64,000 nucleotides of DNA from Vibrio splendidus (GCF_024347615.1 NZ_AP025508.1:1798001-1862000), one strand, 5' to 3'; positions 46,976-55,551 are shown, counted from the first letter of the stretch. The notes: generated from the letters alone by a model not told the origin. Numbers and translations are program-made.

Positions 46976-47533
46976 ATGAATAAACAAAAACTAAAGAACC
47001 TCATTCAACAAGTTCCTGAGCTAATCGAAACAGCCAAAGTATGTCGTGAGGTGGGCTTGCCAAACTTCTATATTGCAGGCGGTGCTATCACGCAAATCAT
47101 CTGGAATGATATCGAAAACAAACCGCTTCTAGACCAAGTCAAAGACTTCGATGTTGTCTATTTCAATAGTACCTCAGCTATCAATGAAGATGAGTTCAAA
47201 AACCGCATTCGTTCGCGGTTAAGTCATTGTGTCGACGTGGACGTAAAGAACCAAGCGACCATTCATGAGCATTACGCTAAGAAGTTTGGTTGCTTCATTC
47301 AACCATACGATCGTGTTGAACAAGGTATCGAGTCTTGGCTCTCTGCATTTACTATCGGGTTTACTTTGAATGATTCAGGCGGCATCAAGTTGTTTGCCCC
47401 ATACGGTGTAGAGGACGCTTTTGATATGCTGATTAAGCCGAATAAGCGAGCAATGACAGAAGTAAATTACAACAAAATGACCACTGGTTATAAGGCTCGA
47501 TGGCAGCAAGTAAAAGTGCTTCCTTGGAATTGA
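46976..47533 (+). CDS. Nucleotidyltransferase-fold protein (DUF925 type)
   Basis: Protein of 185 residues with FYIAGGAITQIIWN (the G-G-x-x-x nucleotidyl-transferase start) and KDFDVVYFN carrying a D-x-D, then DVDVKNQATIHEHY. It matches the uncharacterised NTP-transferase family of DUF925. A GTTAGGT core-like sequence lies directly ahead of the start. Activity and acceptor are unknown. Confidence 0.85.
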   Translation: MNKQKLKNLIQQVPELIETAKVCREVGLPNFYIAGGAITQIIWNDIENKPLLDQVKDFDVVYFNSTSAINEDEFKNRIRSRLSHCVDVDVKNQATIHEHYAKKFGCFIQPYDRVEQGIESWLSAFTIGFTLNDSGGIKLFAPYGVEDAFDMLIKPNKRAMTEVNYNKMTTGYKARWQQVKVLPWN

Positions 47534-47647
47534 TCTATAAAGCTTTGTGGGATTGCTCTTAACATTGGGTATTTAATTCAGTTTGGCGTCAGTGGTAAAT
47601 TTGAATCTAGTCTCAGCATTGTTAGTGACTTAGTTGTACGTTATGTG
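47534..47647 (+). repeat. Degenerate attC (VCR-like)
   Basis: The gap holds gctttgtgggattgctctta, then ggtatttaattcagtttgg and gttagtgacttagttg, and ends tacgttatgtg. It keeps VCR-like phrases but has lost the outer palindrome. It starts at the nucleotidyltransferase stop and ends 26 bp before the CsaA start. Confidence 0.65.
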
Positions 47648-47672
47648 ATTTGGAAATAACGAGGTCTGGTTT

Positions 47673-48026
47673 ATGAAATACGCTCCAATTAAAGATGAAA
47701 TTACGTTTGATGATTTCGCAAAATTAGATATTCGTGTCGGCTTAATCGTAAAGGTTTCTGAAGTCGCTAAATCAGATAAGCTGATGAAACTCACCGTCGA
47801 CTTTGGCGATCATCAGCGATCAATCTTGGCTGGCATTAAACAAGAGCGAGAAAACCCGAAAGAAATCGAAGGCAAGCAAGCTTTGTTTGTTGTGAACTTG
47901 CCTGAAAGAAAGATGGCGGGTGAAGTGTCTCAAGGGATGTTGTTTGATATTGGTTATGAAGACAAATTAAATCCGTGTTTAGCTTGTCCTGAAACCGAAA
48001 TGCCTAATGGTGCTCGAGCTGGGTAA
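47673..48026 (+). CDS. CsaA-like tRNA-binding protein
   Basis: OB-fold protein of 117 residues. TFDDFAKLDIRVGLIVKVSEV, GDHQRSILAGIKQ, LFVVNLPERKMAGEVSQGM and the ending PNGARAG match the EMAPII/MetRS C-terminal domain family. CsaA has chaperone-like activity in Bacillus, but tRNA binding is the more general activity. Length fits a dimeric stand-alone form. Confidence 0.87.
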   Translation: MKYAPIKDEITFDDFAKLDIRVGLIVKVSEVAKSDKLMKLTVDFGDHQRSILAGIKQERENPKEIEGKQALFVVNLPERKMAGEVSQGMLFDIGYEDKLNPCLACPETEMPNGARAG

Positions 48027-48122
48027 CGTACACATAAACGTGAACAATAATGTAAGACGGAATAACGCGTATCTTAACTTAAAGCGAACATCATAGATGG
48101 AACACAAAACAGGGTACAAGAG

Positions 48123-48380
48123 ATGAAAGCTGGTACGCCAAGAGATTATAGCGAAGACATGTATAACGTTTATTTTGAAGTTGGAGAGTGGGAAGGAACG
48201 GCTCTCAGCATACTTGAGTCGTTTGTTGGTCAGTCACCGTCAACGTCTATTTCACATTTGGAGTTTGGGTATGAACTTGCGATGCCTATCCAATGTGTAC
48301 CAGATCTCGTGAGGCTTTTGACTGAGAAAAATATCGCTATTTATCAGATCGTACGTGGTAACAAAATACTAGAGTCATAA
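48123..48380 (+). CDS. Hypothetical 85-residue protein
   Basis: Small soluble protein, no family recognised. It reads as alpha/beta: YSEDMYNVYFEVGEWEGT, then LEFGYELAMPIQCVPDLVRLLTEKN, and a final basic segment. The frame is well formed and the coding style matches its neighbours. It lies between the CsaA gene and an attC-like fragment. Confidence 0.6.
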   Translation: MKAGTPRDYSEDMYNVYFEVGEWEGTALSILESFVGQSPSTSISHLEFGYELAMPIQCVPDLVRLLTEKNIAIYQIVRGNKILES

Positions 48381-48411
48381 AGATATTGGTCGAAGTAGAA
48401 CAGTGAATTAA

Positions 48412-48460
48412 TCGAGATTGATTCGTTATACATGGCATTAATCGTTGAAGGTTGGATTTC
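48412..48460 (+). repeat. Short attC-like fragment
   Basis: gagattgattcgttatacatggcattaatcg carries the VCR-internal gattcgt and ggcatt words. Both ends are lost. It precedes the first of two tandem NUDIX genes. Confidence 0.5.
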
Positions 48461-48478
48461 TTTCTTAAGGAGTTTTAA

Positions 48479-48895
48479 GTGAGTCAGGAAGTAAGAGCAG
48501 GTGTAGCTGCGGTTATTCTACGTGAAGGACGAGTACTACTTGGAGAACGAATTGGTTCTCATGGGGCTCATACATGGGCAACGCCGGGCGGACACCTTGA
48601 GTGGGGTGAAAGTATCGAAGAGTGTGCCAAACGCGAAACACTCGAAGAGACTGGCTTAGTTGTTAGTGCATTTGAGAAGCTGACTTTTACCAATGATATT
48701 TTTGAGAAAGAGAACAAGCACTATATAACGCTGTTTGTTGTTGCTTCTGACGCTAGCGGCGAACCACAGATAACAGAACCTGATAAATGTAAGCAATGGA
48801 AATGGTTTAAGCTAGATGAGTTACCTGAGCCACTGTTTCTTCCTCTGACGAATCTGTTGAGCGATCCGGTCATCCTTGGGAAGCTAGCGCAGTAA
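48479..48895 (+). CDS. NUDIX hydrolase (MutT/NudC-like)
   Basis: NUDIX protein of 138 residues. Box is GGHLEWGESIEECAKRETLEETGLV, which matches G-x5-E-x7-R-E-x-x-E-E-x-G-U. A preceding GERIGSHGAHTWATP is typical of the dCTP/UDP-type nucleotide hydrolases. GTG start after AAGGAG. It is followed 25 bp later by a second NUDIX gene. Confidence 0.88.
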   Translation: MSQEVRAGVAAVILREGRVLLGERIGSHGAHTWATPGGHLEWGESIEECAKRETLEETGLVVSAFEKLTFTNDIFEKENKHYITLFVVASDASGEPQITEPDKCKQWKWFKLDELPEPLFLPLTNLLSDPVILGKLAQ

Positions 48896-48920
48896 ACGCG
48901 AATGATTGGAGGGCACATCA

Positions 48921-49358
48921 ATGAGAGCACCTTTTCAGGTTTTAGTCTTTCCCTACAAAACAGTCGATAACAAATATCGATTTTTAATCGCACGCAGAAG
49001 GGACAATGGTGTTTGGCAGGCAATATCGGGTGGTGGCGAAGACAATGAGTCATTACTTGAAGCAGCAAAACGAGAGCTCTCTGAAGAGACTCAGCTAGTC
49101 GGTTGTAATTGGCAGTTGCTCGATTCAATGTGCATGCTTCCAAAAGTCTTTTATGCAGGAAATCACAATTGGACTGAGCATCCATTCGTAATTCCTGAGC
49201 ATTCCTTCTCAGTTAAAGTGACGGAAGATCCTCAATTATCAAATGAACACACAGATTACCGTTGGTGTGACTACCAAGAAGCTATTGAACTTCTAACATA
49301 TGACTCGAACAGAAACGCGCTTTGGGAGATCAACGAAAGGCTTTACAAAGCTAGCTAA
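48921..49358 (+). CDS. NUDIX hydrolase (second of a tandem pair)
   Basis: NUDIX protein of 145 residues with SGGGEDNESLLEAAKRELSEETQL, a box whose final Gly is Gln. It resembles dihydroneopterin-triphosphate-type or RppH-like members, but residue patterns outside the box do not decide. ATG 48921 follows TTGGAGGG; TTG 48906 would be inside that site. Not obviously duplicated from the preceding gene. Confidence 0.86.
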   Translation: MRAPFQVLVFPYKTVDNKYRFLIARRRDNGVWQAISGGGEDNESLLEAAKRELSEETQLVGCNWQLLDSMCMLPKVFYAGNHNWTEHPFVIPEHSFSVKVTEDPQLSNEHTDYRWCDYQEAIELLTYDSNRNALWEINERLYKAS

Positions 49359-49445
49359 AGTACACAGATTAATTAACTCTATATTAGAGTGGAAATCCTG
49401 ATTAGATTCTTACTAATCTCTCGCTATTTAGTGAATAGGTAAATC

Positions 49446-49853
49446 ATGACATTACGAGTAGTTCCAGAGCTTTATTGTTTCGATATTAATGTGAGCAAAT
49501 CCTTCTTTGTCGATGTGTTGGGGTTTGAAGTGAAATACGATCGCCCAGATGAAGAGTTTGCTTATCTAACGCTTGATGGTGTTGATGTGATGCTTGAAGG
49601 GATTGCGGGCAAAAGTCGAAAATGGCTTTCAGGTGATCTGGAGTTTCCGCTAGGGCGTGGTGTTAACTTCCAATGGGATGTTATCGATATCGAACCTCTA
49701 TATCAGAGAGTTAACGAAAGCGCCGCTGATTCTATTTACTTAGCGTTAGAGTCGAAGTCTTATCAATGTGGTGATTCGATCGCGACTCAGAAGCAGTTCA
49801 TCGTTCAAACTCCAGACGGTTATCTCTTTAGGTTCTGCCAAGATATTCATTAA
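49446..49853 (+). CDS. Bleomycin-resistance-type VOC protein
   Basis: VOC-fold protein of 135 residues: VPELYCFDINVSKSFFVDVLGFEVKYD and a final IVQTPDGYLFRFCQDI. The pattern is that of dimeric Ble-like drug-binding proteins that sequester bleomycin-class compounds. Whether this one binds any drug is unknown. Its place in a cassette run suits a resistance-type function. Confidence 0.85.
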   Translation: MTLRVVPELYCFDINVSKSFFVDVLGFEVKYDRPDEEFAYLTLDGVDVMLEGIAGKSRKWLSGDLEFPLGRGVNFQWDVIDIEPLYQRVNESAADSIYLALESKSYQCGDSIATQKQFIVQTPDGYLFRFCQDIH

Positions 49854-49932
49854 ATCATGACCTTGTGGTTGGATACCAAATACTGGTCTTTGCTCGAGAT
49901 TATTGGATAGACTAAACGTATTAACTGAGTAC

Positions 49933-49972
49933 TAAGGTTGCATTGCTCACGCCCCAGTAATGCGTTATACAA
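49933..49972 (+). repeat. attC 3'-end fragment
   Basis: ggttgcattgctcacgccc followed by agtaatgcgttatacaaa matches the closing part of a VCR. It ends 33 bp ahead of the DUF2000 gene. The 5' half of the gap (49854-49932) has no clear palindromic partner. Confidence 0.6.
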
Positions 49973-50004
49973 ATACTGTGATTAAGAATGAATGAGGATA
50001 TGTA

Positions 50005-50436
50005 GTGAGCCATTTACCAGACGAAAGCCAAAAACGATTCATAGCGGTTTTAAGCAAAAAGATGGATTTAGGAAGAACATTGAACGTGCTAGGGCACTTG
50101 AGCGTTGGCCTATCTAATCAATTAGAAAGTGACGAGACTTGCTACGTTGACTATGAAGACTTGGATGGCAATGTCCACCCTAATTTATCTCATTACCCTT
50201 TCATCGTGCTGAAAGCAGACAACTCAAATAAGCTTAGAAAAGTGCGTGAAGAAGCCTTCAGCCGTGGTATTAAATTTACCGATTTTACGAGCTCAATGAT
50301 CGAAGGTGGTTCTGTTGAGCAGCAGCAACGAACCAAAGAAACCAAAGAAGAAGACCTTGAGTATCTTGGTGTATGCCTGTTTGGTGACACGGAAATCCTG
50401 CGTGAGTTTACAAAGAAGTTTAGCTTGTATAAGTAA
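50005..50436 (+). CDS. DUF2000 family protein
   Basis: Protein of 143 residues: RFIAVLSKKMDLGRTLNVLGHLSVGLSNQL, then SHYPFIVLKADNSNKLRKVREEAF and LEYLGVCLFGDTEILREFTKKFSLYK. This is the DUF2000 fold, which is related to peptidyl-tRNA hydrolase 2 but has unknown function. GTG start after GAGGA. Confidence 0.85.
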   Translation: MSHLPDESQKRFIAVLSKKMDLGRTLNVLGHLSVGLSNQLESDETCYVDYEDLDGNVHPNLSHYPFIVLKADNSNKLRKVREEAFSRGIKFTDFTSSMIEGGSVEQQQRTKETKEEDLEYLGVCLFGDTEILREFTKKFSLYK

Positions 50437-50658
50437 ATGTCCGTATTACCTATAAATTAATAACACTATTAATGCTTAGTCTTCGAGATCAAACTTAGAT
50501 TTGCTGCTTTGGTTTGAAGCATTTATGTAGTTATTGCTCTCGGATTATTAAGAATCTGAACAAGAGTTTTAATTGAGCTCACAAATTAAAACTGTATGTA
50601 TGTACATGCCTTTCTTTTGGTATATCATCCCTCGATTTTTCAATCATTGAGTCATAAA

Positions 50659-51579
50659 ATGACGAATCATTTAGAACCAGGCATTAAAGATCTAGTCGAA
50701 GACTTCCAATCCAATGGTAAACCTTGCCCATCACTCCAAACCATCGAAGAGCGACGTACTGGCTATATTGGCAGTACCGTTTTAGCGGGGAAGAGTCCTA
50801 AAATAGAACACGAATTCTTAGATGCATTAAATGGTGTGCAGATAAAAGTTTATAAGCCTACGACCGAATCGAATCTACCTATCACAGTGTACTTCCACGG
50901 TGGTTGCTTTATCAGCGGTGGCTTTGAAACACATGATGTTCAATTAAGACAGATTGCCCTTCAATCTAACTCAATTGTTATTTGCATCAAATATAGACTG
51001 GCACCTGAGCATACATATCCAGCGGCGCACGACGATGTGTATCAAGCTGTACTTGGTATCAAGGAGTTTGGTCGCAAATATGGTGGCAATATCGAACAAA
51101 TGGCGTTTGTTGGTGATAGTGCCGGTGGGCAATTAGCGTTGGCGACAACATTGAGACTAAAAAAGTATGAGTCTTGGTTACCGAGCCAGCAAATTCTTAT
51201 CTATCCGATGCTAGATCCTAAAGGAAGTTCACGCAGTTACGTGGAAAATGGCACAAACTATATTATAACGGCAAACATGTTGCTTTCCGGCTTCGAGTTA
51301 TACACAAATAATAAATCTAATGCATTCAATGAGCCTGAACTCAACCTTTTGAACTGTGATTTTAACGGACTGCCAACGACAACCATCATCACTGCCGAGT
51401 TCGATCCATTACGTGACGAAGGCGAACAGCTCTATAAGTTAATGGTGTCGCAAGGTGTTGATGCTAGTTGCCAGCGCTATTCGGGTGTAATCCATGGTTT
51501 CTTTCAGTTATCGGGTGTTAGTCAATCAGCAAAGCATTGTGTTGAGTTAATTTCAAAAAAATTGATGACTCGAAATTAA
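50659..51579 (+). CDS. Alpha/beta hydrolase, HSL-type esterase
   Basis: Carboxylesterase of 306 residues. The oxyanion motif is YFHGGCFISGG, the nucleophile elbow GDSAGGQLAL, the Asp in TAEFDPLRDEGEQLY and the His in VIHGFFQL. The motif order is that of hormone-sensitive-lipase-type esterases. No signal peptide from the ATG at 50659; the frame starting at 50596 has an odd N-terminus and is rejected. Confidence 0.9.
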   Translation: MTNHLEPGIKDLVEDFQSNGKPCPSLQTIEERRTGYIGSTVLAGKSPKIEHEFLDALNGVQIKVYKPTTESNLPITVYFHGGCFISGGFETHDVQLRQIALQSNSIVICIKYRLAPEHTYPAAHDDVYQAVLGIKEFGRKYGGNIEQMAFVGDSAGGQLALATTLRLKKYESWLPSQQILIYPMLDPKGSSRSYVENGTNYIITANMLLSGFELYTNNKSNAFNEPELNLLNCDFNGLPTTTIITAEFDPLRDEGEQLYKLMVSQGVDASCQRYSGVIHGFFQLSGVSQSAKHCVELISKKLMTRN

Positions 51580-51610
51580 AATTATAGATAGTACAATTAG
51601 TTATGGTTAA

Positions 51611-51645
51611 TCTGGACGCTGTGTATATCTCAATTAGCGCCAGAT
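51611..51645. terminator. Hairpin after the esterase gene
   Basis: TCTGGaCGCT and AGCGcCAGA pair around a loop of about 16 bases. No T-run follows. It could be a 3'-end structure or an attC arm remnant. Confidence 0.4.
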
Positions 51646-51705
51646 AGACCTTATTTAAGACTCAATTATTATAAGACAATCGGTTAATCTATAGATAGGA
51701 AGTCA

Positions 51706-52125
51706 ATGGAATACCAATTAGATATCGAGCCCTCCGATGACGACATTAATGAAGTCCGAGGCGGGTTAATCAAACACAACACACCGTTTCTCGAAGGGAT
51801 ACCCAAGTCTCAAGTTGCGTACTACGCGATGGTGGAAGGCAACAAAGTTGGTGGTATTGTCGCTGATCTTTGGGGAAACTGGTTACTGATTAAGTTTCTC
51901 TGGGTCGATGATTCGATGAGAGGAAAGCAAGTCGGCAGTAAACTACTTAAGCGTATTGAAGAGTATGCACAGTCTCAAGGCTGTACGTCGTCATTGGTCG
52001 ATACATTAAGTTTCCAAGCCAAACCTTTCTATGAGAAACGAGGGTATGAATGCCAGGTGGTGTTAGAAAATTACCCTGTAGATTCCTCGCTATCGTTTCT
52101 CACCAAGTCGCTCGTCAAAAAGTAG
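51706..52125 (+). CDS. GNAT family N-acetyltransferase
   Basis: Acetyltransferase of 139 residues. The acetyl-CoA loop is DSMRGKQVGSKLLKRIE and motif B ends FYEKRGYECQ. It has the shape of small GNATs of the Gcn5-like type, e.g. with a VDTLSFQAKPFYEKRGY tail. Substrate unknown. Its stop is 2 bp ahead of an attC-like fragment. Confidence 0.85.
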   Translation: MEYQLDIEPSDDDINEVRGGLIKHNTPFLEGIPKSQVAYYAMVEGNKVGGIVADLWGNWLLIKFLWVDDSMRGKQVGSKLLKRIEEYAQSQGCTSSLVDTLSFQAKPFYEKRGYECQVVLENYPVDSSLSFLTKSLVKK

Positions 52126-52126
52126 C

Positions 52127-52151
52127 GTATTAAGCGCCCGTTTATACAAGG
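52127..52151 (+). repeat. attC 3'-end fragment between two GNAT genes
   Basis: gtattaagcgcccgtttatac followed by aagg resembles VCR ending taagcgggcgttatac. It overlaps the ribosome site of the next gene, which starts at GTG 52160. Confidence 0.55.
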
Positions 52152-52159
52152 AGAGTAGA

Positions 52160-52594
52160 GTGGTCAACATTCGGGAAATGGCAATTTCAGACTACGACTC
52201 AGTGATTGCGTTGTGGTGCCAGACAGAAGGCATGAGTATTCGAGGTGCCGATTCGAAAGAAAGCATTGCGAGCTATTTAGATCGTAACCCCGGTCTGAGT
52301 TTTGTGGCTGAAAGTAACAACGAGATCATTGGCGCTGTGTTAGTCGGAACGGATGGACGTCGTGGGTATTTACAACATTTAGCTGTCTCGGCCAACTTTA
52401 GAGGGCAAAAGTTAGGTTGTAAGCTTGTCGCAGAGGCGGTCAACGCCCTTGCAGGGTTAGGCATCCCGAAGACCCACTTGTTTGTCTATAACGACAACAT
52501 CAATGCTCAACAGTTTTACGAAAAGTTGGGCTGGTTTCCTCGCGATGAAGTTCGAATGTACTCGTTTAATAGCTCGGATAATAGTAACGTTTAG
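52160..52594 (+). CDS. GNAT family N-acetyltransferase (RimI-like)
   Basis: Acetyltransferase of 144 residues. The core is LQHLAVSANFRGQKLGCKLV (loop R-G-Q-K-L-G) and YNDNINAQQFYEKLGWFPRDEVRMYSF. It resembles the YpeA/RimI group that acts on small molecules or N-termini. GTG start after AAGGAGAG. It follows the previous GNAT by 34 bp but is not a close copy of it. Confidence 0.85.
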   Translation: MVNIREMAISDYDSVIALWCQTEGMSIRGADSKESIASYLDRNPGLSFVAESNNEIIGAVLVGTDGRRGYLQHLAVSANFRGQKLGCKLVAEAVNALAGLGIPKTHLFVYNDNINAQQFYEKLGWFPRDEVRMYSFNSSDNSNV

Positions 52595-52683
52595 CCTTAA
52601 AGGTTCGCGCTGGCTGAGCTTTAATTTGTAACAGGTTCGCGCGCATACGCCCAATATCAAAACAATCTTTGGAGTATTTAGAA

Positions 52684-53040
52684 ATGTTGTTTTCTAGTCT
52701 GTCTAAACCATTGGTTCATGGCTCCGAGTTATGTTCTGAACTGCTCAACTTCTTAACCGAGCATAAACGTGAATTCGAAGAAAAGTTAATCCCTGATCTG
52801 TCATACATCGATGATATGGCACATGTGGTGAACGGTATCAAAATCAAAGACGTTCTACACATCAACGCGAATCAATACCGACTTCAATATTCGTTTGATT
52901 GGGAGCTGTTTCTAGGATGTTCAGATAGGAACGAAACCGGTGTAGAGAATGGAAGTGTTCTATTCACTCTTGAGGACGATAACGTTCTTAATATCAACTT
53001 CCCAAACTACGGTTCTCGAGACACTAGCGATGAGCTTTAG
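52684..53040 (+). CDS. Hypothetical 118-residue protein
   Basis: Soluble protein, no family recognised. It begins with a short hydrophobic stretch (LFSSLSKPLVHGSE) and then an acidic helix, then a beta-rich C-terminal half (QYRLQYSFDWELFLGCSD). ATG 52684 lies 8 bp after GGAG; TTG 52669 would be part of the ribosome site. Real gene by codon style and spacing. Confidence 0.6.
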   Translation: MLFSSLSKPLVHGSELCSELLNFLTEHKREFEEKLIPDLSYIDDMAHVVNGIKIKDVLHINANQYRLQYSFDWELFLGCSDRNETGVENGSVLFTLEDDNVLNINFPNYGSRDTSDEL

Positions 53041-53076
53041 TCGGTTTTTCGTGCGTGTTATACAGAAGGAACAACA

Positions 53077-53547
53077 ATGATAACTATCGAAAGGCTTGAA
53101 GAATCCCATGTGGCGTCAGTTCAGGCCATCCAACTCGCCGATGAACAGGTTAAGTTCGCTGGTACAGCTGCAGAGTTTTTATTAGACGGCAGTGAAACGA
53201 CGCACTTGCACGTGATTAAGTCTGATCACGAAATTGTTGGTTTCTTTAAGCTGGATATCGCTTACGCAGAGCACTACCAATTCTGCCCTGAAGGAAGCAT
53301 TGGGCTAAGAGCTTTTGTGCTTGATAAAAACCAGCAAGGTAAAGGTTTAGGAACTGGCACGGTCAAAGCTTTGTTTCCATATTTAAAAGCGAATTACTCA
53401 GCGTATCAGTCGATTTACTTAACTGTGAATTGCAAAAATCCCGCAGCATTTAACTGTTATCAGAAAGGCGGCTTCGAAGATACCAATGAACAGTATTTAG
53501 GTGGCGCAGCAGGCCCGCAATTTATCATGCGCGGTCGAATTGCTTAG
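53077..53547 (+). CDS. GNAT family N-acetyltransferase
   Basis: Acetyltransferase of 156 residues. GLRAFVLDKNQQGKGLGTGTVKAL bears the Q-G-K-G-L-G loop, and LTVNCKNPAAFNCYQKGGFEDT is motif B. C-terminal MRGRIA. AGAAGGA precedes the ATG. A GTTATAC core-like word lies at 53057, 20 bp ahead of the start, as at other cassette junctions here. Confidence 0.86.
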   Translation: MITIERLEESHVASVQAIQLADEQVKFAGTAAEFLLDGSETTHLHVIKSDHEIVGFFKLDIAYAEHYQFCPEGSIGLRAFVLDKNQQGKGLGTGTVKALFPYLKANYSAYQSIYLTVNCKNPAAFNCYQKGGFEDTNEQYLGGAAGPQFIMRGRIA

Positions 53548-53635
53548 TAATATGAAACCGATTAATTGTTGATGGGACACTCCTGAACAGCTATATGCAG
53601 GTTGAGAGTCTTAAAGAACACGAAAAGGAAATTTG

Positions 53636-53980
53636 ATGAAGGTTCAATATCTTGAAGTGGTTACCCCAGAAGTCGATGTTGTTTGTGCAACATACGCTCA
53701 GCTCTACAACGTGAAGTTCAGTGGTGCAGATGTAAACCTTGGTGGGGCGCGCACTGCAAAGCTATCTAATGGCGGGGTAATTGGCATTCGAGCACCGCTT
53801 CGTGAAACTGAAAACCCAACTGTTCGTCATTACACGCTGGTTGAGGATATTCAGTCTGCAGTAAATGCAGCCGAGAAACTAGGTGCCGAAGTCGTGGTGC
53901 CGCCAATGGAGTTACCACGTCACGGCATGTGTGCCATTGTTATTCAAGGTGGCGTCGAGCTCGGGTTCTGGCAATTATAA
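53636..53980 (+). CDS. Glyoxalase-like VOC protein
   Basis: VOC-fold protein of 114 residues: VQYLEVVTPEVDVVCATYAQLYNVKF and a final IVIQGGVELGFWQL. A cofactor-free dehydratase or binding role is possible. ATG 53636 follows AAAGGAA; TTG 53633 is part of the leader. The downstream 119 bp to the next VOC gene has no gene or palindrome. Confidence 0.8.
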   Translation: MKVQYLEVVTPEVDVVCATYAQLYNVKFSGADVNLGGARTAKLSNGGVIGIRAPLRETENPTVRHYTLVEDIQSAVNAAEKLGAEVVVPPMELPRHGMCAIVIQGGVELGFWQL

Positions 53981-54099
53981 ATGATGTATACCTTTTTGAT
54001 TGTGACGGACGAGATACTACGATTTATGATGCGACACCTAGTGTCTTTGTCAGCTTCATGGCATCATTCGACGCAGCTAAAACCCCAACAAGGTATGTT

Positions 54100-54516
54100 A
54101 TGAAACAGAATATTGTCCACATTGCACTCGTGGTAAAAGACTACGATGAAGCGCTTGATTTCTATGTAAACAAGCTTAAGTTTGATCTCATCGAAGACAC
54201 GTATCTACCAGAAGAAGATAAACGCTGGGTTGTTGTTGCTCCACCAAATTCAACCGGTGTGAGCCTGTTACTTGCTAGAGCTTCTAAGCCAGAGCAACTT
54301 GATTTCATCGGCAACCAAGCTGGTGGACGCGTATTCCTATTCTTAAACACCGATGATTTCTGGCGTGATTACGAACGCATGACGTCTTTGGGCATTAACT
54401 TTGTCCGAGAGCCTAAAGAGCAAGGCTACGGCACCGTTGCTGTGTTTGAAGATCTTTACGGTAACTTGTGGGATCTGCTTCAGTTAAACCCTGAACATCC
54501 TATGGCTAACAGTTAG
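54100..54516 (+). CDS. Glyoxalase/VOC-fold protein
   Basis: VOC protein of 138 residues starting KQNIVHIALVVKDYDEALDFYVNKLKF. The metal-type residues and the ending YGTVAVFEDLYGNLWDLLQLN are those of active VOC enzymes (lactoylglutathione lyase-like). The start is taken at ATG 54100; the frame extends back to 53929 but the extra part is shadow. A second VOC gene is 120 bp upstream. Confidence 0.85.
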   Translation: MKQNIVHIALVVKDYDEALDFYVNKLKFDLIEDTYLPEEDKRWVVVAPPNSTGVSLLLARASKPEQLDFIGNQAGGRVFLFLNTDDFWRDYERMTSLGINFVREPKEQGYGTVAVFEDLYGNLWDLLQLNPEHPMANS

Positions 54517-54568
54517 AAAAGCTTAACCCACAACCTTAATTCTAGTCATACGGATATGCAGGAGCGAC

Positions 54569-54988
54569 ATGGAAGTCACAAGGCATCAACCCAAGTATTT
54601 AACCGCTTTACAGGCGCTCTATCTAGAATCAAGACAGAACACCTTTCATTGGGCTGATGCCGACGCTTTTAAGTTATCCGATTTCGATTTAGATACAGAA
54701 GGAGAGCAAATATGGGTGGTTGTTTCTGGCGACAAGGTTTTAGGTTTTGCCTCTGTTTGGGAACCTGAAAGCTTCATCCATCACCTCTATGTTTGCCCGC
54801 GAACGCTACGTTCTGGGGCTGGTTCTGCTTTACTCAATACTTGCAAACAACATTACTCTGGTCTGACATTGAAGTGTCTGACTGCTAATGAAAATGCGAT
54901 TGGCTTTTATCAGTCGCAAGGCTTTGTTATCTCATCCACAAAAGGAGAGGGACTAGAGCGTTATCACTTAATGACTTACCAAGTTTAG
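54569..54988 (+). CDS. GNAT family N-acetyltransferase
   Basis: Acetyltransferase of 139 residues. HHLYVCPRTLRSGAGSALLNTC is the acetyl-CoA loop (S-G-A-G-S), with LKCLTANENAIGFYQSQGFV as motif B. Resembles the YjdJ/PhnO group. GCAGGAG precedes the ATG. Substrate unknown. Confidence 0.85.
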   Translation: MEVTRHQPKYLTALQALYLESRQNTFHWADADAFKLSDFDLDTEGEQIWVVVSGDKVLGFASVWEPESFIHHLYVCPRTLRSGAGSALLNTCKQHYSGLTLKCLTANENAIGFYQSQGFVISSTKGEGLERYHLMTYQV

Positions 54989-55077
54989 TAATAATAAGCT
55001 AAGTAATAACAACCATGGCAATCACAAGCGATGCAATTACAACAAGGGTCATCAAGTCGGGAGTTTAAACCGAGAAT

Positions 55078-55485
55078 ATGGAAATAAAACAGCTTTCAGC
55101 GACGGAGGTACTTCCGGTTAGGCATCAAGTGCTTTGGCCTGATAAACCGATGTCGTTTTGTATGGTGCCAGATGACGAACACGCAACGCATTACGGTGCG
55201 TTTATTGGTGAGCAGTTGGTTTGTGTCGCGTCTATCTATATCCAAGGCAATGAAGCGAGGCTGAGAAAGTTTGCGACGCTGCCTGAATTCCAAGGGCAGG
55301 GAATCGGTTCAAACGTGATTGAACATGCAATCTCGAACCTCAAAGATTTAAACATCCAATATTTTTGGTGCGATGCGCGTACAACGGCTTTAGGTTTTTA
55401 TCAAAAATTTGGGATGGCTGTAGAAGGCTCTGAATTTGAAAAATCGGGCGTTGCCTATTACAAAATGTCGGTTCATTGGGAGTAA
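55078..55485 (+). CDS. GNAT family N-acetyltransferase
   Basis: Acetyltransferase of 135 residues of the ElaA-like group: KQLSATEVLPVRHQVLWPDKP, then LRKFATLPEFQGQGIGSNVI and CDARTTALGFYQKFGMAVEGSEF. This branch is common in Vibrio and of unknown substrate. Follows the previous GNAT by 89 bp. Confidence 0.86.
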   Translation: MEIKQLSATEVLPVRHQVLWPDKPMSFCMVPDDEHATHYGAFIGEQLVCVASIYIQGNEARLRKFATLPEFQGQGIGSNVIEHAISNLKDLNIQYFWCDARTTALGFYQKFGMAVEGSEFEKSGVAYYKMSVHWE

Positions 55486-55551
55486 CGCTTTTCTTTCGTT
55501 GGGTTAACCCTCCGCACCGCTAAATCACAACTTAAGTTAAGGAAGCTCATC

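Noticed and set aside
53929..54099. N-terminal extension of the VOC protein at 54100
   Set aside because: The extra residues do not look like the family and lack a ribosome site; they overlap the previous gene.
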